Shown: piece by piece, positions 38,814-50,089 of the stretch
How positions within the stretch are numbered: position 1 is the stretch's first letter
Layout: each line of letters opens with the position of its first letter
Origin: a virus
Strand: one strand, 5' to 3'
IMG/VR virus record: IMGVR_UViG_3300031787_000171
Span: 1 to 52,569 of that record
Length of the DNA: 52,569 nt
The notes under the pieces: model-generated
The model's database searches: none
What the model was told of the DNA's origin: nothing
Seen by the model: the letters and a program-made list of their open reading frames with translations, nothing else
Translations under genes and position numbers: made by a program

Positions 38814-41800
38814 TTATTCTTGATACAAAGGATTTGCTATTTGATTAAAATCTTTGCAGCAAGAAGCTGATGCTTTCCCCCATGTGGTTGTTGGTGCATA
38901 TTTAACAGGAAAATCATTCTCCAGTTCAATATATGTAATTGGGTTTATGTTACAAATTCGAATAACTGGCAAACTTAAATTGTAACAAGACATTGCTCGC
39001 CACGACCAACAAAAAGGAGAAAAGCATCCATTATTAAGTCCCGATTGAACTCTAATATCTGAAACGGTGAGATATTCTCTTAAAATATCTAAAGAATCAT
39101 ATATTTTTTTGAATTCTCTATTTAATACAGGAGGAACATGGAGTTCATTTACCCCCACTCCAATATTTTCATTTTCGATATCATTAGAAAAACTAGGAAG
39201 TTCGTCAGTAGAAATTGGGACTAATGTAAAGTAAGAAACGGTTCCTGATGGAAGTTGTTCAGTAGCAACAACAAATTTAGAATTAAAAATATTTCTAAAG
39301 TTTTTAATGTTTTGAACCAAACGAATCATGCAACGATTATAATTTGTATCATCTGCAAATTCATTTCTATTTAAAAGAAGCTGGTCTAGTGACCAATAGC
39401 GTTGTTCTAATCCATCACCAATTCTATATAGTTGAATTAAATCCTGTATTTTTAAAATACATCTATCAGAACAAATCAACATAGAATGATATGGTGATTG
39501 TTTGATATAGTTATAATTTAATTCACTACTATTTGGTATGTCAACATCTCCGATAAAAGTTCCACTTATCGTATATTTGTATATGTTTTTTCTTGTTAAA
39601 ACATAGAAAAATTCCCCTGCTTCATCAAAACTAATTTCCACTAATTCTTGTGAATCAAAAGTTTCTGGTAAATCTATAATTTGAAACGGTACAGTATTAA
39701 ACTGATCAAAAATAAATACTCTTCTTTGGTTTGTTAAAACATATAAGAAAGATATGTCAGCACTAGGATGAACTGCCAAAGCTTCCGGTTGTTCATTATC
39801 AAATGCTTCATCAAAATATGTAAATGTCCAGTTTAAATCAGATGTAAATTGTTTTACACATTGATTGTTATAATCAAGAACATAAACAAAATCATTGGCA
39901 TAAATTATTTTTGATGGTGCATTAAATTTATTGGGTTCGTCTCTTTTTCCAAAATTACCTATAATCAATTGAACATTGATTTGTGGAACAAAAGAAAAAT
40001 CTAAATTGAATTTATAGATTCTATTTCTAACATTATCCGCAACATAAACATAAGAAGAATTGTCTGAATCTGTAAAAGAATCAATACTAACTGGACTTGG
40101 AATTAATGGACGTATATCTTCAATATTTTCAAAAAACCTTTCTTGTGGAATTTTTCCAGAAGAAAAAGCTCTAAATTCTGTTCCATCAATAACTAATAAA
40201 TGGTCTTTTGTTTCAGAAACACAAATAATATTTGAAAAGAATTTTTTGTTGTATTCAACATTATTTAAATTTTCATTAAAAGTAACTCTAAGTGATGCCA
40301 AATATGGTTTATCCCATTCGAAAAATCCATAATCTTTTGTGTTCCACTGAATACCTCTTGCCGTATTGTTTTCTTCGGTTCCTAACCAACCATAAAATAA
40401 AGTTGGAGAATTTGTATTAATTGTTTGTGAATTAAATTTTAAATATTCAAAGTTATTATACAATCTCGTTATACTGGTGTTGAATATATCAACATCCCCA
40501 AACTCATTAGGTTGAATGTCTATTTGATCTAACGTATATGTATTTTCTAATTCATCACCAAAATTTAAAATTGTTTCATTTAAAAATCTTATTTTTTGCT
40601 GATCATATTTTGGCCATTCCGTATAAATTGTAATTGGAGATTCTAAATTAAATTTTTTAATTTCTCCAGTATTATAAATTACATCAAAAGAAAGATTGTA
40701 GATACCAGACTCTTTATAAACGTGTCTTACTGTATCATTGATGTCAGAATATTCAATGTTTGATCCAACTTCATTTGGTTGATCAAATTCCGAAGTTGAA
40801 AGATCTCCAAAATTTGTACGATACGATGTAATATAAAGATTTTGATTATTTTCAGGTGTTTCAAATTGAATAAAAATTTCTTGTCCTGTCAAAGCAAAAT
40901 ATGTAGAAACATAAACTTCTGGTATAACACTCGTACTATATGCGACCAGTGTTAATGGATTGGCAGTAACGGGTTGATTTATAACTTTCCATAACGGTCT
41001 TTCCCCAATGTATGCTTCTGGTTCGCTATAAAGAAACGGATACGTCAACCCTCTTCCTTGGTTATATAAGGCATACACATCAGGACCTTCTAGTGACCTA
41101 TACCAAATTCCCATTTCGTCTATTTCTACTGAACGATTTTGGCCATTAATTCTAAATGGGTAATTGTTAGAAATTGACATATAGTCCAACAAAGCATCAG
41201 ATAAAAATACTTCATCTACAACCTGAACATTGTTGATCCAAACGCTCAACAATTTATTTTTGGCCGAAAAAACAATATGATTCCATTTATAAGGTTCTGG
41301 ATATGGTCCACTATATATCGCAGCATGATCATATAAAGGATTGTTATCATAAATTACCATTGGTGATGTGGTAATCATAATTCCGCTTAACGGATTATTG
41401 ACGTTACCGTTTGATGTTTTCGTTATAAAATTATCTATTCTTTCTATTTGAGACTGAGGAACGTTTAATTTTTGCCAATATGAAATTGCCCAATCTCCTT
41501 CAAAGTTTATTCCTGTTGTTTGTAAAAACACACCAGTAACAGAAGCTGAAAGAGATCGAGATCCAATAAAACCAATACTGGTTAGTGGTAATGAGCTTAT
41601 AGATGGAATAGACGACAACATTAAGTTGTATCCATTTCCAGTTGAATCAATTCTATTTCCGCTTACTTCATTAAAATTCCAATATGCTATGCAATTTGCT
41701 GTTAATGGTGTTACTGGATACAAATCAAATGTAGATGGTGGTATCCATACTGGCATGTTTCCTGATGCGGATAAATTTAAACTATTATATTTGTATTTGC

Positions 41801-44800
41801 TAATATTAAGTGATTGTGTAGGATCTCCAACAGCCAAAATAAATAATTGATAACTTCCTTGTAAAGCTGGAACAAATTGATTTACTTTCCATGTGGGGGA
41901 AGAAAGAGTATAAACTATTACGTTACCTGATAAAATTTCTTGAAAATTTTGTGTTGGAAGTCCAGAAAGAGGTTTTCCTCCCTCTCCAGTAAAAAATTGA
42001 TCAACTGTAATAATTCTATTTTCATCAATATCAATTGATGTGATAGTTGAACTAAATGTCAAATAAAGTGTATCGTATTGTTTTAATTTTGGAGATTGTG
42101 TAAATTTTGCTGAAACTGGTACTGTAGAACTAAAGGGAATAGTAAAAGCAAAATTATTAAATGGTAAGGTTACAATACTATTTCCTGATAATGTTTGATA
42201 TGTAAAACCATTATATTCTGGATATTTTTCACCAAAACTTGCTAAAGTTATTTTTAATCCTGTATTTTGGAAAAATTCCGTTCTAAACGGTATTTCTACA
42301 TATTCAAACTTTGAAGTAATTGTATCAACATATGTCAGATCATCACCGGAATAAACTTTATAACTATCAAAATAAACTTTATTTGCAGATATGTAAAATC
42401 CATGAGTTTCTGAAATAGTGTTTGCATAAGCTGTTGGATTAACTGCTAAAGTATAATCATTTTCCTGCAATAGTGTCACATATCTACCACTAAGTCCCCA
42501 CATAAAAGGAGGATATAGTATAAATTTTAAAGGATCAAAAAACACAGCCGATGGTTCGGTGTAAATGGTAATTTGAGTTTTTGTATCAAATCTTTCTGTC
42601 CAATTTGGGATTAATGCTTTTATAGCAGATAATGTTATGGTTGTTACTTTAATGTTTGGGTTTGATATTCTATATCTAAAAGCTGAAATATCCGAGAAAT
42701 TTGTGGATGATAAAGCAGATAAAGTACCATTATCGCTTGAAGCTAACCAAGCAAAACTTTGAGCACTTAAAGTTGGTAAAATATCCGTATTGGCAAAAAA
42801 TACAAAATTATTATTATCACTGTTTGGTCTAGTAATTACATATTGATTATTTCTTGTATCTGATATAGTAACACTAGGAAAACCGTTATAAGTTGTTTTA
42901 AAATCAGTATTAAAAACGCTTTTTGCTGGATATGCATCCAGAGTTAAAGAAAATTCACCCGAAATTGGTGGAACTGAAATGTTAGAAAATAAATAAAAAC
43001 TTATTAAATGTGAAAATGGAGTAGATGGATCAGAAACAAGATCCATGTCATACTTGTTTTTAACTTCAACATAGATTGAACTTAAAACTGTAGCCAATCC
43101 TGATTGACCGTATTGATATTGTGCGCTTAAATTTTTATCATAAACATTTACTGGAATAGATCTATCATCAACATCTTCATCGTGCTTCCAAGTCCAATAC
43201 ATATAAACATCATCACCATTAAATGTTTTTGGAATATCAAATTTTTGACCTTCATATTCCAAAAAAGCTGTCAATCTAAATTGTTTAGTATCAAAATTAT
43301 TAAAAACTGGATTTAACAAACCAATTTGAAATTTTTTATTTTTGTATATATTAAACAGTGACTGGTTAGTTTGGATGCTATCAAACAATCCCCAAAACTG
43401 TGAAGAAAATGTAATTGTTGTAGTGTCCTTTGCATAACCAGATACACGTACAGTATGTGTATTAAAATCAAATAATATAGGTTGGTTTGGTGTTATCTTT
43501 TGAAGAAAATTTCCATCAGAGTCAATAGCATTAATTGATACTAAATTTGAAGATGGGCTAACATTCCAACTTATAAAAGTATCTCTTAAATCTCTAAAAG
43601 GAAAATCATTCATAGAAGTTATTGATTTTACCGTCAAATCAATTTGATTTTCTTTTTCATTTAATACTGTTAAAAATAAATCAGTATCTATGGTTTGTAC
43701 AGATCCTGCTGCAAAGTCTTTCTTGAAATTATATTTTGAATCGATGTTTGTACCAATTGATGTACTTAAAGATGGATTTAATACAAAATCCATTTCTCCA
43801 TATTGTTTATTATAATAAATTTTAAAAAATTGTGCGGATGCCGCATTTATCCAAGGTGTAGAATTTAAATTATAATTAAAAAAGTTAATGTTATCTGGAC
43901 TATATTGTGCAGTTACTGAGGACAAAACAACTCTAAATAAAGAAATATCTCTTGATGCAAAATTAACATTTATTGGTGTAAATCTAATTAAATCTTTTGT
44001 AGCATAGGATGTTAAATCCAAAACCAGTGTATTAAAATCTGTTGTCAATACATTTTTAAAAACACAATTTAAATCATCTTCTGAAATAATCTGACTTGAT
44101 AAATAAAAATTTAAATAAGACGTATCGCTGTTCTTATTAAAACCTAAAGAATTTGCATCAAAATATGTTTTATATGAATAATAATGTGGTGGATATTTTA
44201 AGTTCCAAACAGCAGTATCAAAATTTTGTACGTTAGAAGCAACTTTAAACCCACTCAAAAATTGAACATTTTGAAAACCTGAACCAACTTTAAACGACAA
44301 AATGTTAGAATGTACTGAAGTGTTTAAAATTCTGCCATAGTCAGCAGCATATCGAAAACCTAAATTTGTATTTGTTACCGCCGAAACAAGTGGAATTGAA
44401 TTACCTATATTGTTTCTATATTTGTATATGAAAGTTTTTAAATTAGAATTAGAAACGTTTAACTCACATTTTAATATACAATTAGAAATATCATCAAGAG
44501 CAAGTTCATTTAGAGAACTTTGTACTAATTGAAATGTTTCTATTGAAGAAACTCTAGGATCATAACGAGAAATATAAGCAGATATAAAGCCATTAACATA
44601 TCGATAATTTTCTGTGTTTTCTTGAGCTATTCCAGCATATTGTTGTTCATCGGGAAACCCCGTTTGAAAAGTAAATGGAGGATATATAACATTGAAATTA
44701 AAAGATGTATAATCCGGTCTTATGTTTACTGGATTGTTTAAAATCATTGCATTTCTATCGAAATTATAAATTTGAGAAGAATATATTTGTGGAAGTTGTC

Positions 44801-45428
44801 TATCCAAGTAAAATTCAAAACCACTAATACTGTAATTTAAATTAATATTAGTTGGTAAATTTTTATATTTTGGTTTATAATTTATATGATTAACATAAGC
44901 ATCAACATCACCCGTAGTTGTTAAATAATAAAACGATTGAGCACTTAATAATACAGCGGATGTTACAAATTCAAAACTGTTATCATTAATTTTTTTAGCA
45001 CTAATCGGTCTTAAATATAAAGAATAAGGATATAATATATAAGAGTGAAATTCTGTAAAACCTTCTGGATTATCTAAATCAATTTGAAAATAATTAAATG
45101 CAGGTCCCGCATCTATCAATCTTAATGCAGATGGAGAAAACGTGAAAAAAGTATTATTAAAAACTGACATTTGATAATAATCTTCTTCTAATTGATTATT
45201 TTCTAAAGGATTGTTTTTTGGACCTAATGCAGTGGTAGTATTTTTGTAACTAAAAACATTTGTTAATAATCTAGGATCAACACTTTTAATTGGTGTGTTA
45301 AAATATTTAAAATTATTTTGGAAAATGACATAGCCCAAATTTGGGCTGATAACATCATAATTTGGAACAATTTGATATGTTTCATTAGGCCAATTGCCTG
45401 TATGGGTTATGCTAAATGAATCTGCCAT
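38814..45428 (-). CDS. Giant tail/baseplate protein with LamG, PKD and propeller modules (2204 aa)
   Basis: Residues 1-1230 are a long series of beta-sandwich-like modules. A LamG-like domain follows at about 1240-1465 (CIAYWNFNEVSGNRIDSTGN, WAISYWQKLNVPQ, YKWNHIVFSAKNKLLSVWIN, IDEMGIWYRSL). Next is a PKD-like segment at about 1505-1595 (YRTNFGDLS, HVYKESGIYNLSFDVIYN). An NHL-like propeller lies at about 1730-1995 (SSYVYVADNVRNRIYKFNLD, DFVYVLDYNNQCVKQF, FFYVLTRKNIYKYT). The C-terminus has clustered Cys/Trp (CFSPFCWSWRAMSCYN, ASCCKDF). It follows the gp6-like and 1539-aa genes, the place of wedge and tail-fibre-connector proteins. Probable host-surface-binding baseplate extension. Confidence 0.8.
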   Translation of the reverse strand: MADSFSITHTGNWPNETYQIVPNYDVISPNLGYVIFQNNFKYFNTPIKSVDPRLLTNVFSYKNTTTALGPKNNPLENNQLEEDYYQMSVFNNTFFTFSPSALRLIDAGPAFNYFQIDLDNPEGFTEFHSYILYPYSLYLRPISAKKINDNSFEFVTSAVLLSAQSFYYLTTTGDVDAYVNHINYKPKYKNLPTNINLNYSISGFEFYLDRQLPQIYSSQIYNFDRNAMILNNPVNIRPDYTSFNFNVIYPPFTFQTGFPDEQQYAGIAQENTENYRYVNGFISAYISRYDPRVSSIETFQLVQSSLNELALDDISNCILKCELNVSNSNLKTFIYKYRNNIGNSIPLVSAVTNTNLGFRYAADYGRILNTSVHSNILSFKVGSGFQNVQFLSGFKVASNVQNFDTAVWNLKYPPHYYSYKTYFDANSLGFNKNSDTSYLNFYLSSQIISEDDLNCVFKNVLTTDFNTLVLDLTSYATKDLIRFTPINVNFASRDISLFRVVLSSVTAQYSPDNINFFNYNLNSTPWINAASAQFFKIYYNKQYGEMDFVLNPSLSTSIGTNIDSKYNFKKDFAAGSVQTIDTDLFLTVLNEKENQIDLTVKSITSMNDFPFRDLRDTFISWNVSPSSNLVSINAIDSDGNFLQKITPNQPILFDFNTHTVRVSGYAKDTTTITFSSQFWGLFDSIQTNQSLFNIYKNKKFQIGLLNPVFNNFDTKQFRLTAFLEYEGQKFDIPKTFNGDDVYMYWTWKHDEDVDDRSIPVNVYDKNLSAQYQYGQSGLATVLSSIYVEVKNKYDMDLVSDPSTPFSHLISFYLFSNISVPPISGEFSLTLDAYPAKSVFNTDFKTTYNGFPSVTISDTRNNQYVITRPNSDNNNFVFFANTDILPTLSAQSFAWLASSDNGTLSALSSTNFSDISAFRYRISNPNIKVTTITLSAIKALIPNWTERFDTKTQITIYTEPSAVFFDPLKFILYPPFMWGLSGRYVTLLQENDYTLAVNPTAYANTISETHGFYISANKVYFDSYKVYSGDDLTYVDTITSKFEYVEIPFRTEFFQNTGLKITLASFGEKYPEYNGFTYQTLSGNSIVTLPFNNFAFTIPFSSTVPVSAKFTQSPKLKQYDTLYLTFSSTITSIDIDENRIITVDQFFTGEGGKPLSGLPTQNFQEILSGNVIVYTLSSPTWKVNQFVPALQGSYQLFILAVGDPTQSLNISKYKYNSLNLSASGNMPVWIPPSTFDLYPVTPLTANCIAYWNFNEVSGNRIDSTGNGYNLMLSSIPSISSLPLTSIGFIGSRSLSASVTGVFLQTTGINFEGDWAISYWQKLNVPQSQIERIDNFITKTSNGNVNNPLSGIMITTSPMVIYDNNPLYDHAAIYSGPYPEPYKWNHIVFSAKNKLLSVWINNVQVVDEVFLSDALLDYMSISNNYPFRINGQNRSVEIDEMGIWYRSLEGPDVYALYNQGRGLTYPFLYSEPEAYIGERPLWKVINQPVTANPLTLVAYSTSVIPEVYVSTYFALTGQEIFIQFETPENNQNLYITSYRTNFGDLSTSEFDQPNEVGSNIEYSDINDTVRHVYKESGIYNLSFDVIYNTGEIKKFNLESPITIYTEWPKYDQQKIRFLNETILNFGDELENTYTLDQIDIQPNEFGDVDIFNTSITRLYNNFEYLKFNSQTINTNSPTLFYGWLGTEENNTARGIQWNTKDYGFFEWDKPYLASLRVTFNENLNNVEYNKKFFSNIICVSETKDHLLVIDGTEFRAFSSGKIPQERFFENIEDIRPLIPSPVSIDSFTDSDNSSYVYVADNVRNRIYKFNLDFSFVPQINVQLIIGNFGKRDEPNKFNAPSKIIYANDFVYVLDYNNQCVKQFTSDLNWTFTYFDEAFDNEQPEALAVHPSADISFLYVLTNQRRVFIFDQFNTVPFQIIDLPETFDSQELVEISFDEAGEFFYVLTRKNIYKYTISGTFIGDVDIPNSSELNYNYIKQSPYHSMLICSDRCILKIQDLIQLYRIGDGLEQRYWSLDQLLLNRNEFADDTNYNRCMIRLVQNIKNFRNIFNSKFVVATEQLPSGTVSYFTLVPISTDELPSFSNDIENENIGVGVNELHVPPVLNREFKKIYDSLDILREYLTVSDIRVQSGLNNGCFSPFCWSWRAMSCYNLSLPVIRICNINPITYIELENDFPVKYAPTTTWGKASASCCKDFNQIANPLYQE

Positions 45429-45440
45429 GTTTATCTTATA

Positions 45441-45448
45441 TATTTAGA
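45441..45448 (-). promoter_or_regulatory. Late promoter octamer for the 2204-aa gene
   Basis: TCTAAATA on the minus strand ends 13 bases before the ATG at 45428. Confidence 0.55.
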
Positions 45449-45463
45449 TTAAAAAACCTAGTT

Positions 45464-48400
45464 TCAAGCAGACTCTAATAATTTTAATCCTTTGTATAAT
45501 TCATAAGCAAACGAGGTTTCCATAGCTTTTTCATCCCCAAACCAAAATTCACTAGAAGAATTATAATATTGTAAAGTTGTATTTGGATTATCCCAATCAA
45601 TAACACCTTCAACTTGTTCATTAGATGTCGTTGGAATATATTCATAAAATTCGTAATAAAGGTTCCAATCATCACCTAATTTTAGGAAATCAGCTAATAT
45701 GTTAATATCATAAAAAGAATTTCCAGCAATGTTTCCAGTTTGTATGAGATTATATTTTTGAAGAGATTTTATTTTTAATAAAACTGGTTTTCCAGCATAA
45801 ATTGAATCGTTAATATCAATTTTATTTCCTCTATTTAAAATTCCATAGTTTCCGCCATCGGAAAAATTATAAGCACTTTTATCTTTATCCCCCCAAAGAA
45901 TTGATTTATTAATACTAAAAATATCCATCATTCTTTTAATAAAAAATGGATAATTTAAACGAAAATCATCAGAATCCAAATCAACCGATGCTGCCAAGTT
46001 ATATAATGCATTTATATCACACTCATCAATGTCTGCTTGGTTTTTGATAAAGTTAGCTACTTTTTCATAAGAAAGTACACCCAAATCATCGTGTAAATCT
46101 TTTCCAAAAATTGCTTTTAAAAATTTATTATACAAAAATTGACTATTTTTTAAACTTTCAACAAATGTTACGGATTTCATTTGTTCAGTAAAATCATGAT
46201 TTTCGTTTCTTTTAAAGATTTCATATGGATTTTTATCATAAAAATCTAAATGTCTAGAAACCCCAGAGATTGTTTTATTTAAAGTTGATATATTTCGATA
46301 TTTGTTTGACCACTTCCAACTTGTCCAATCTCCTGTTGCCATTATTGAATTTACCCAAGGATGATATTCTACTTTTGTAGGAGGACTAATACTAACAATT
46401 GGTTGTAAAATTTGTGTAATGTCTCTTATTGTTATTTCGTTTTTATCATCAGGATAAAAATTAAATCCTTTGGGGTTTACATAAAAAGTATCTTCAATAT
46501 TTTTATTGATAGTATTAAAAACAACAACTTTGTTTTCAAAAGAATTTAAAATATAAAGATATTTGTTTCCATTAAAAGCTATTCCTTTTAATGCAGTTTC
46601 ATCTATGTTTCCTATAACTTCAAATGTTATAGCATTTTGTCCTTTTATTGTAGAAAGTGTTTCTAGATGTTGTGTGGGTTGCAATCCTAGTTCTAACTGC
46701 GTTCCCCAAATATATAATCCATTCAAACTAAATGCTGACAATGCACTAGCAGCAGCAGGATCAAATAAACCAACATCAAAACCAGAAAATGCTGTATTGC
46801 TCAATGGGCTAAATTCGCTTGATAATTTATTGTTATATACTGCACATAAAAATGGTGCAAATGAACTTGAAGTTCCGATATAATTGCTTGAAACACCATT
46901 ATGAAGATTGATAGTAAATACGTTTTGTAGTTCTGTAGTTGTTCCTGTAATGTAACAACGATACCAATTACCCGAAAGATCAATCCCCGCAGTTCCTGAT
47001 AAACTTGTTAAAGATGGAGATCCCGCAGATGGAACGTAGAAAATAGTTCTGGCGTAATTTGAACTGTTAGGACTTGATAAACTTAATTGTATATATTGGC
47101 GTGTGTCGGGTTTGACATATACGGATGCAGTTTGTTGGCCAGAGATTTGAGCACCTGTACTATTAAAAATAAAATACTGAGAAAGATTATTTTTATCTTC
47201 TAAAATATATTCGGCTGTTGGTGTGTTGTTGGGGGCTATTCCCGCATTTTCTAAAGCTAATACATTATTTTTACTCCAATAGTTACTTGATAGTGTGTTA
47301 CTCCAAAGCAAGTAATTGGTGGATGATGTTTGAAATATAAAATTTTTAGTATCAATCCAATCAGGAATATTTGCATAAATTCCTTCCATTGGTATCTTGT
47401 AAGAAGATACAACATTGTTAATAATTGATCCAATATATTGATAACTATGTGTAAACCAGATATTTTGATGATTATCTAAAGTTAGATGGTTTATGGATTT
47501 AAATGGACCAAACGTATTTAATAGAACACCATTTGTGTTTCTTTTTTCCAAATAACTTTTTTCTCTATAAACTTGGTTAGTGAGAGCAATCCAAACGTTA
47601 TTTTGGTTATCACATAAAATTTCTGTAGGTGATGAATAAATTGGATAATTTATAGATGATAAAACAACACCATTAGAACAAACTTTAGAAACAAAACTGT
47701 TAAATGGATCAGAGTAAGATACCCAAACATTATTTTCTTTATCTGTATCAATACCAGTTGGTTTTGTGTGATTTTGTAAAAAGCTAGTTGATGATAATTT
47801 AATATTTTGACTGTCTATAAAATATTCTTTTGCTAAATTAGAAATGTATTTTGTTGCCGAACTCCCAAGTTCAAATTTTGCACCCCAAACATGTAAACCG
47901 CTCCCTATTGTTCCTGTATAGCTGCTTACACTATTATGTGGATATATTCTAATTCCGATTCCACCATTATTTGTTGGTTTTATTGTTACTGTGCAAAGCC
48001 ACCAACCATCACCAACGTTTGTTATTGACCTAGAAATTAATTCACCTCCAATAGTAGTTCCGGTTAGTGTGCCATTTGAAAAATTAAAGGTGTTAGATTT
48101 TGCAGAGGTCAATGCATCAACCGTTGTTGTCGTATCAATATAAACGAGCATTGAATTTTTTTCGCCAGATTTACCATAAACAGAAAACGTATATTCTGTA
48201 TTCGCTAACAATCCATTTGAAATTTCATATCTAATATAACGACCCACTGATGTTGTTGATGTCTCATATATTTTAGAAGAAGTGTAAGAATTTTCAGGAG
48301 ATAATATTGAATTTGAAGAAACTTCAATATGTAAAGAGCTTGAAAGCGACCATTTTTTAAAATTTTCTGAATAATCAGCACTTAACCAATCTGCTATCGT

Positions 48401-50083
48401 TGTTGTGGAAAATGGTGTATTAAAATTTATAAAACCAGAATCGTTGTTATTATTTGTTAAACTTAATAATTTTCCTTGTGGATCTAATTTTAGAGTAGAT
48501 GTTGTATCGTGTAAAGTCACCCAAAGATTTTGTTCTCCGTCTAAAACACAAAAAGCAGGAGAAACAAATTTACTTGAAGCATTTCCTAAAATTGTTCTTA
48601 AATCTATAGAACATAATGTATTTCCATTTGAAGAAAATCTATACAGTTTATTCAAATCTGAATCAATAGCCCATGCATGGTAACATGGAAGAGGTAGTGC
48701 TGCTATACAATTAATTCCGTGACTGCCTGTAATTGCCATTGCGTCCGTTGTATAGTCAGGATCGAAAGAAATTGGTACTTCAAAACTTTTAACTATTGCT
48801 TTATTTTGATTTTTTGCTGCATTACTGTTGAAAAACAATTTACTAGTGTGTGGGTTTTTGATGTATTGAACCACGTTCATAGTACCTGCTGCTTGGTTTG
48901 GTATCCAAATTAAAGGATTAAAATAGTTACCAGAAAGTTCAGGAATATTAAAATTAATAGCTGCACTTAAGGTTTCGTTTAATGCAGTAGATTTTACTAC
49001 CATCGTTCCTTTATAATATCCTGCTACTTTATATGTTGTATCATCCACATATTTAAATTCTAAAGGTTGTGGTGATATATATGAACTTAAATTTTGAAAA
49101 CCAACGCTTAAAGGAATAGAACTAGTATTGTCAAAAGGAAGATATTCAGTAAAAAATGAATCAGGTTGCCACAATTTGACGCCATTTCCATCACTCAGTA
49201 AATCGGGATACTCCAAAGATTTAAAATTTGGATTTATAATCAATGGTATTTTTGAGTTCACCCAACGTGGGTTACTATGTTCTCTTATACCATTTTCTGT
49301 AATTCTTAACTGGTCTGGTGTTCTCCACAAAAAAATATAAGGTAATATTACTTGAGCTAAACTATTGCTATAACTTGGAATGTTTGGGCTTAAATTTTTA
49401 GGATCACCAAAAGATTTAGTAGCACTAGTTGCCAAAGTTGCAATGATAGATGTGTGTGGTTGTCCTTTTATTGCTAAGTCAAAATTATAGATATCATCTA
49501 TAAAATAAAATTCGGCAGTCCCAGTTACTCCTGCAACAATTCCGTTTGGATTTATTTTTCCATTTTCATCGACTTTTATGACGGTATCTTCGGTAATAAT
49601 TTGTGAAATTTGTTTTCCATTTTTGTCAACAAATCTCCATTGGGGTCTTAAAAATGTCCATTTGTTTGTTGGATCTTGTGGAGAATATGAGCGAGAAAAA
49701 TTTGCGTATAAATCTATAACATGTGTATCTAAATCAGGTGAAGTTATGTTTATTTTAAAAGGATATCTATTTAAATGTCCTGCAAAAGTTGGAGGTGGAA
49801 CATAATCAAAGTAAATTGAATTATTAAGATATAGATCAACATTTATATTTTTTGTATAAACATCATAAGAGCTTACCCCATAATAAGCATTTAAAGTTAC
49901 TTCAAATGAACTGGGAGTAACAAAAACATGCGTTGGATTTTTTTCTCTAGATCGAACACCGTCACCAAAATCCCAAAGATATTTTGTATAGTTATATGCT
50001 GATAATCCATCAACATTAAAACTAAAATTAGTAATATCTACATATCCTTTATCTGGATATACTATAAAATTTTCTTCCTCCAT
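45464..50083 (-). CDS. Giant baseplate-associated protein: PKD, propeller and two carbohydrate-binding modules (1539 aa)
   Basis: A PKD domain opens the protein (residues about 8-80: YLWDFGDGVRSREKNPTHVF). An NHL-like propeller begins near 460 (HAWAIDSDLNKLYRF, QNLWVTLHD). Its blades are separated by two lectin or CBM-like domains at about 570-745 and 915-1140. Both end in the typical (H/Y)xWGxxxELG...T signature (LHVWGAKFELGSSATKYIS; LYIWGTQLELGLQPTQHL). Blades in between include KENNVWVSYSD and QNIWFTHSYQ. The last 300 residues (SVTFVESLKNSQFLYNKFL, FFIKRMMDIFSINKSILWG) are helical and probably attach to the baseplate. The gene begins 6 bases after the gp6-like stop and belongs to that operon. 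Confidence 0.8.
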   Translation of the reverse strand: MEEENFIVYPDKGYVDITNFSFNVDGLSAYNYTKYLWDFGDGVRSREKNPTHVFVTPSSFEVTLNAYYGVSSYDVYTKNINVDLYLNNSIYFDYVPPPTFAGHLNRYPFKINITSPDLDTHVIDLYANFSRSYSPQDPTNKWTFLRPQWRFVDKNGKQISQIITEDTVIKVDENGKINPNGIVAGVTGTAEFYFIDDIYNFDLAIKGQPHTSIIATLATSATKSFGDPKNLSPNIPSYSNSLAQVILPYIFLWRTPDQLRITENGIREHSNPRWVNSKIPLIINPNFKSLEYPDLLSDGNGVKLWQPDSFFTEYLPFDNTSSIPLSVGFQNLSSYISPQPLEFKYVDDTTYKVAGYYKGTMVVKSTALNETLSAAINFNIPELSGNYFNPLIWIPNQAAGTMNVVQYIKNPHTSKLFFNSNAAKNQNKAIVKSFEVPISFDPDYTTDAMAITGSHGINCIAALPLPCYHAWAIDSDLNKLYRFSSNGNTLCSIDLRTILGNASSKFVSPAFCVLDGEQNLWVTLHDTTSTLKLDPQGKLLSLTNNNNDSGFINFNTPFSTTTIADWLSADYSENFKKWSLSSSLHIEVSSNSILSPENSYTSSKIYETSTTSVGRYIRYEISNGLLANTEYTFSVYGKSGEKNSMLVYIDTTTTVDALTSAKSNTFNFSNGTLTGTTIGGELISRSITNVGDGWWLCTVTIKPTNNGGIGIRIYPHNSVSSYTGTIGSGLHVWGAKFELGSSATKYISNLAKEYFIDSQNIKLSSTSFLQNHTKPTGIDTDKENNVWVSYSDPFNSFVSKVCSNGVVLSSINYPIYSSPTEILCDNQNNVWIALTNQVYREKSYLEKRNTNGVLLNTFGPFKSINHLTLDNHQNIWFTHSYQYIGSIINNVVSSYKIPMEGIYANIPDWIDTKNFIFQTSSTNYLLWSNTLSSNYWSKNNVLALENAGIAPNNTPTAEYILEDKNNLSQYFIFNSTGAQISGQQTASVYVKPDTRQYIQLSLSSPNSSNYARTIFYVPSAGSPSLTSLSGTAGIDLSGNWYRCYITGTTTELQNVFTINLHNGVSSNYIGTSSSFAPFLCAVYNNKLSSEFSPLSNTAFSGFDVGLFDPAAASALSAFSLNGLYIWGTQLELGLQPTQHLETLSTIKGQNAITFEVIGNIDETALKGIAFNGNKYLYILNSFENKVVVFNTINKNIEDTFYVNPKGFNFYPDDKNEITIRDITQILQPIVSISPPTKVEYHPWVNSIMATGDWTSWKWSNKYRNISTLNKTISGVSRHLDFYDKNPYEIFKRNENHDFTEQMKSVTFVESLKNSQFLYNKFLKAIFGKDLHDDLGVLSYEKVANFIKNQADIDECDINALYNLAASVDLDSDDFRLNYPFFIKRMMDIFSINKSILWGDKDKSAYNFSDGGNYGILNRGNKIDINDSIYAGKPVLLKIKSLQKYNLIQTGNIAGNSFYDINILADFLKLGDDWNLYYEFYEYIPTTSNEQVEGVIDWDNPNTTLQYYNSSSEFWFGDEKAMETSFAYELYKGLKLLESA

Positions 50084-50089
50084 ATTTTA

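Noticed and set aside
45464-50083. Possible bacterial origin for the PKD/lectin proteins
   Set aside because: They are continuous with the gp25/gp6 operon, share its codon usage and overlap-style gene joints, and end in helical baseplate-type segments, so they belong to the phage.
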